From CAYYAQ01 sp964469555 (GTDB lineage: Bacteria > Planctomycetota > UBA1135 > UBA2386): a DNA stretch of 45,731 nt. Under the pieces are notes generated by a model that worked only from the letters and a program-made list of their open reading frames with translations, made no database searches and was not told the origin of the DNA. Position numbers and translations under genes: made by a program. Shown here in pieces: positions 43,132 to 45,731 of this stretch. Numbering within the stretch: position 1 is the first letter of the stretch; every line of letters begins with the position of its first letter. The DNA is taken from NCBI GenBank assembly GCA_964469555.1, contig CAYYAQ010000022.1, positions 1-45,731 of the forward strand, read 5' to 3'.

Positions 43132-45731
43132 TGGAAGCAGACCGGTCGTTCTTCGGGTTCACCGCGTCGCGCCCGGTGGCGATCACGATGTTGGTCGCGG
43201 CATTCGTCGTGTTCGGGCTCGTCGGCTACAACCGTCTCCCCGTCAACCTCCTGCCGGAGATCGCCCACCCGATCGTCACGATCCGCACCGAGTACCCCGG
43301 CGCCAGTCCGCAGGACGTGGAGGAACGGGTCAGCGAACGGATTCAGGAGCAGGTCGCCGTAATCAACGGCGTACAGCGCGTCGTTTCGATCAGCCGACCC
43401 GAGGTCAGCGACGTACTGCTCACGTTCTCGTGGGGCACGAAGATGGTGTTCGCGGTGTCGGACATTCGCGAACGCCTGGACCGCGTGTTCCTGCCAAGGG
43501 GCGCCGAGCGCCCGCTGGTGCTGCGCTACGACCCGAGCCTCGACCCGGTAATGACGCTCGGCCTGACCGGCAACCGATCGCTCGTCGAGTTGCGCCACAT
43601 CGCGGAGGAGGAGCTCGAGCGGGAGTTGTCCGAGCTCGATGGCGTCGCGGCGGTGAAGATCCGCGGCGGCGAGGAAGAAGAGATCCGCATCGCCGTCAAC
43701 GAGAAGTCGCTGACTCTCTACGGCCTCGACATCAGCTTGATCGGCCAGCGTCTCGCCGCCGAGAACCTCAACAGCGCCGCGGGGGTCGTCGAAGAGGGCA
43801 AAACCGAGTACCTCGTCCGCGCGCTGAACGAGTTCAAGAGCCTCGACGAAATCCGTGATGTCGTCCTGCTGCGTCGGGATGACGTCTCGATCCGACTAAA
43901 GGACGTCGCGAAGGTCACGCGCGTTCCCAAGGACAGGGAGGTCGTCAGCCGCATCGACGGTCGACAGTGCGTGCTGATCGACATCTACAAGGAGGCGGGC
44001 GCGAACATCGTGAAACTCTGCGAGGACCTGGAGGACCGGGTCTACGGCACCCAGGAGCAGCGCAAGTTCGTCGCCGACGGCGAACACGAGAAAGAGTTCG
44101 TGCCCGAGATCGAAGGCGTCGACAAGGAGACCAGACGCCTGGTTCGCCTCGAACGGTTTCGCGACCGCGCGAAGCGGCGCGGGATGATCAACTACCTGGC
44201 GTTCGAGTTGGGCTCGTACGGCGCGGACCTGAAGCTCCTGCAGAATCAGTCGCAGTTCATCACATCGTCGATCGACGACGTGAAAGAGAGCGCGCTCTAC
44301 GGCGGACTGTTCGCGATCCTCGTGATCTACCTGTTCCTCCGGAGGTTCCGGGCGACAGCGATCTTGTTCGTCTCGATACCGGTGAGCCTCGTGGCGACGT
44401 TCGCGCCGATGTTCCTGACGGACATCGACATGAACATCATGTCGCTGGGTGGTCTGGCGCTCGGTGTCGGCATGCTGGTCGACAACTCGATCGTGGTGCT
44501 CGAATCGATCACCCGGGCCCAGGAGGAAGGACACGATCTCCGCCGCTCCGCCGTCCTCGGCGTATCGCGCGTCGCGAGCGCCGTCATCGCGAGCACGCTG
44601 ACGACCGTGGCAGTGTTCTTCCCGATCGTCTTCGTGGAGGGCGTCGCCGGGCAGTTGTTCCGGGACCAGGCGCTGACCGTCGTCTACGCGCTGCTGATGT
44701 CGCTTCTCGCCGCGCTGTTCGTCATTCCGATGCTCGCGGCGCGCAAGCAGGAGGAACTGATGGCGATGGCAGGATCGATCATGATCCTGCCCATGCTGGA
44801 GACGGTTCGCGACGGCGCCCCCGACGCCGTCGCGAAACCCGGCTCGAAGGTCGGGAGGTTCCTGCAGTTCATCATCGTCAAGTCGTTCCGCGTGGTGCTC
44901 ATGGTCGGCGGCCTGATCGGCACGCTCGTCCGTTACATCCTGCTCCCGTTCACCTTCTCGTTCGATCGGACCTATCGATTCGTCGCGCGGTCCTACCCAC
45001 CGATTCTGCAGGCCGCCCTCCGGCACCGCGCGACGGTACTGATCGCCGCGCTCACCCTGCTTGTCGTCGCCGGCTGGCGCGCGAACACGCTGGGCAATGA
45101 ACTCCTGCCAGAAGTGCACCAGGGCGAGTTCTACCTCGATACCTTCCTGCCGCGAGACGCGACCGTCGAGCGCAACGACGAAGTCGTGCGCAAGGTCGAG
45201 GAAGAGATCAAGAAACTGCCCAACGTGAAGAGCACGTTCCTGGCCTGCGGTGTCGACAAGAAGGAACTCAACGACTCGGACCAGGGTGAGCATTCCGCCC
45301 GCATCCTGATCAAGCTGCGACCGGACAAGAACCGCGAAGTCCAGGAAGAGCACGTACGTGACCAGATCCGGGAGATCGTGCGCCTGCACCCCGAGATTCA
45401 GGGTTCGCGCTTCGCTCGACCAAGCGTGCTCGCGTTCAACGCACCAGTCGTCGTCGAGGTGTTCGGGCGCAACCTCGTCCAGCTGCGGCGGGCGTGCGAG
45501 ACAGTGAAGGAGGCCATGTCGCGAGTACCCGGACTGCGCGACGTGCGCTCGACACTCCAGCGAGGGAACTCCGAGATCTCGATCCGTCTCGACCGGGACA
45601 AGCTCGCCGCGCTGAGTCTCGACTCCCGCGTCATCACGACGATGCTGCAGAACAAGGTGCAGGGCGACGTGCCGACCCTGTTCGCCGAGCGCGACCGCAA
45701 GATCGACATGATGGTCCGGCTCGATCGCACG
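43131..45731 (+). CDS. RND efflux pump, inner-membrane subunit (5' part)
   Basis: 867 residues are visible and the frame is open to the right edge, so the C-terminus is missing (full pumps are ~1000-1100). TM1 is at ~13-33 (RPVAITMLVAAFVVFGLVGY), followed by the porter domain with the AcrB-type start LPVNLLPEIAHPIVTI. The helix-4 motif LGVGMLVDNSIVVLES has D451, but the second aspartate of AcrB (D407/D408) is Asn452. A charged insertion (~310-360) precedes TM2. It uses proton motive force to export substrates through the adaptor encoded just before it. Substrate cannot be told; HAE/HME-like in layout. Confidence 0.9.
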   Translation, partial: MEADRSFFGFTASRPVAITMLVAAFVVFGLVGYNRLPVNLLPEIAHPIVTIRTEYPGASPQDVEERVSERIQEQVAVINGVQRVVSISRPEVSDVLLTFSWGTKMVFAVSDIRERLDRVFLPRGAERPLVLRYDPSLDPVMTLGLTGNRSLVELRHIAEEELERELSELDGVAAVKIRGGEEEEIRIAVNEKSLTLYGLDISLIGQRLAAENLNSAAGVVEEGKTEYLVRALNEFKSLDEIRDVVLLRRDDVSIRLKDVAKVTRVPKDREVVSRIDGRQCVLIDIYKEAGANIVKLCEDLEDRVYGTQEQRKFVADGEHEKEFVPEIEGVDKETRRLVRLERFRDRAKRRGMINYLAFELGSYGADLKLLQNQSQFITSSIDDVKESALYGGLFAILVIYLFLRRFRATAILFVSIPVSLVATFAPMFLTDIDMNIMSLGGLALGVGMLVDNSIVVLESITRAQEEGHDLRRSAVLGVSRVASAVIASTLTTVAVFFPIVFVEGVAGQLFRDQALTVVYALLMSLLAALFVIPMLAARKQEELMAMAGSIMILPMLETVRDGAPDAVAKPGSKVGRFLQFIIVKSFRVVLMVGGLIGTLVRYILLPFTFSFDRTYRFVARSYPPILQAALRHRATVLIAALTLLVVAGWRANTLGNELLPEVHQGEFYLDTFLPRDATVERNDEVVRKVEEEIKKLPNVKSTFLACGVDKKELNDSDQGEHSARILIKLRPDKNREVQEEHVRDQIREIVRLHPEIQGSRFARPSVLAFNAPVVVEVFGRNLVQLRRACETVKEAMSRVPGLRDVRSTLQRGNSEISIRLDRDKLAALSLDSRVITTMLQNKVQGDVPTLFAERDRKIDMMVRLDRT

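Overview
The window looks like a contig or scaffold from a GC-rich bacterium, most likely a member of the Planctomycetota. The clues are the large MoxR / DUF58 / BatA-like / VWA cluster joined to a PQQ-propeller protein, secreted alpha/alpha-toroid proteins and a DUF4175-like protein, the many large secreted proteins, and several lead genes without a visible Shine-Dalgarno site. No rRNA, tRNA or protein marker here fixes the lineage, so this is inference. Three runs of N (10, 10 and 100) show the sequence is a scaffold. All three fall inside genes, and the coding frame shows they are fixed-size placeholders rather than measured gaps.

Layout. 1-7.3 kb: the 3' end of a comEC-type DNA-uptake gene, a double-PilZ histidine kinase, then (opposite strand) a secreted thioredoxin-like/alpha-alpha-toroid protein, and a secreted S46 dipeptidyl-peptidase with a DPP11-like specificity residue. 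7.25-9.4 kb: a small secreted hypothetical protein and purine salvage hpt on the minus strand, divergent from pyrimidine salvage upp. 9.4-11.5 kb: a possible broken minus-strand gene, enolase (with two scaffold gaps) and a small FtsB/DivIC-like membrane protein.

11.7-30.8 kb: a 19-kb co-directional cluster: MoxR ATPase, DUF58 protein, two large membrane VWA proteins, a 1446-residue PQQ-propeller/TPR-like exported protein, a second secreted toroid protein, a DUF4175-like membrane protein, a 1101-residue coiled-coil protein with a 12-residue charged repeat array, and a small secreted Gln-rich protein. Three junctions are 4-nt ATGA/GTGA overlaps. The layout fits one envelope-associated machine: a cytoplasmic AAA+ ATPase, MIDAS-bearing adaptors in the membrane, and extracytoplasmic scaffold proteins. 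Its task is unknown and it is the best candidate here for an undescribed system. A near-perfect 21-bp hairpin separates it from the convergent minus-strand block.

30.9-41.8 kb, minus strand: moeA and lnt (overlapping), a membrane-anchored coiled-coil protein and a 66-residue membrane protein with a clear terminator, then mreB-mreC-mreD-mrdA(PBP2)-rodA, each junction overlapping by 4 nt. This is a complete rod-complex (elongasome) operon, with an unusually long mreC and PBP2. 41.9-45.7 kb: divergent from moeA, an RND efflux pair (lipoprotein-like adaptor and inner-membrane pump); the pump runs off the window end.
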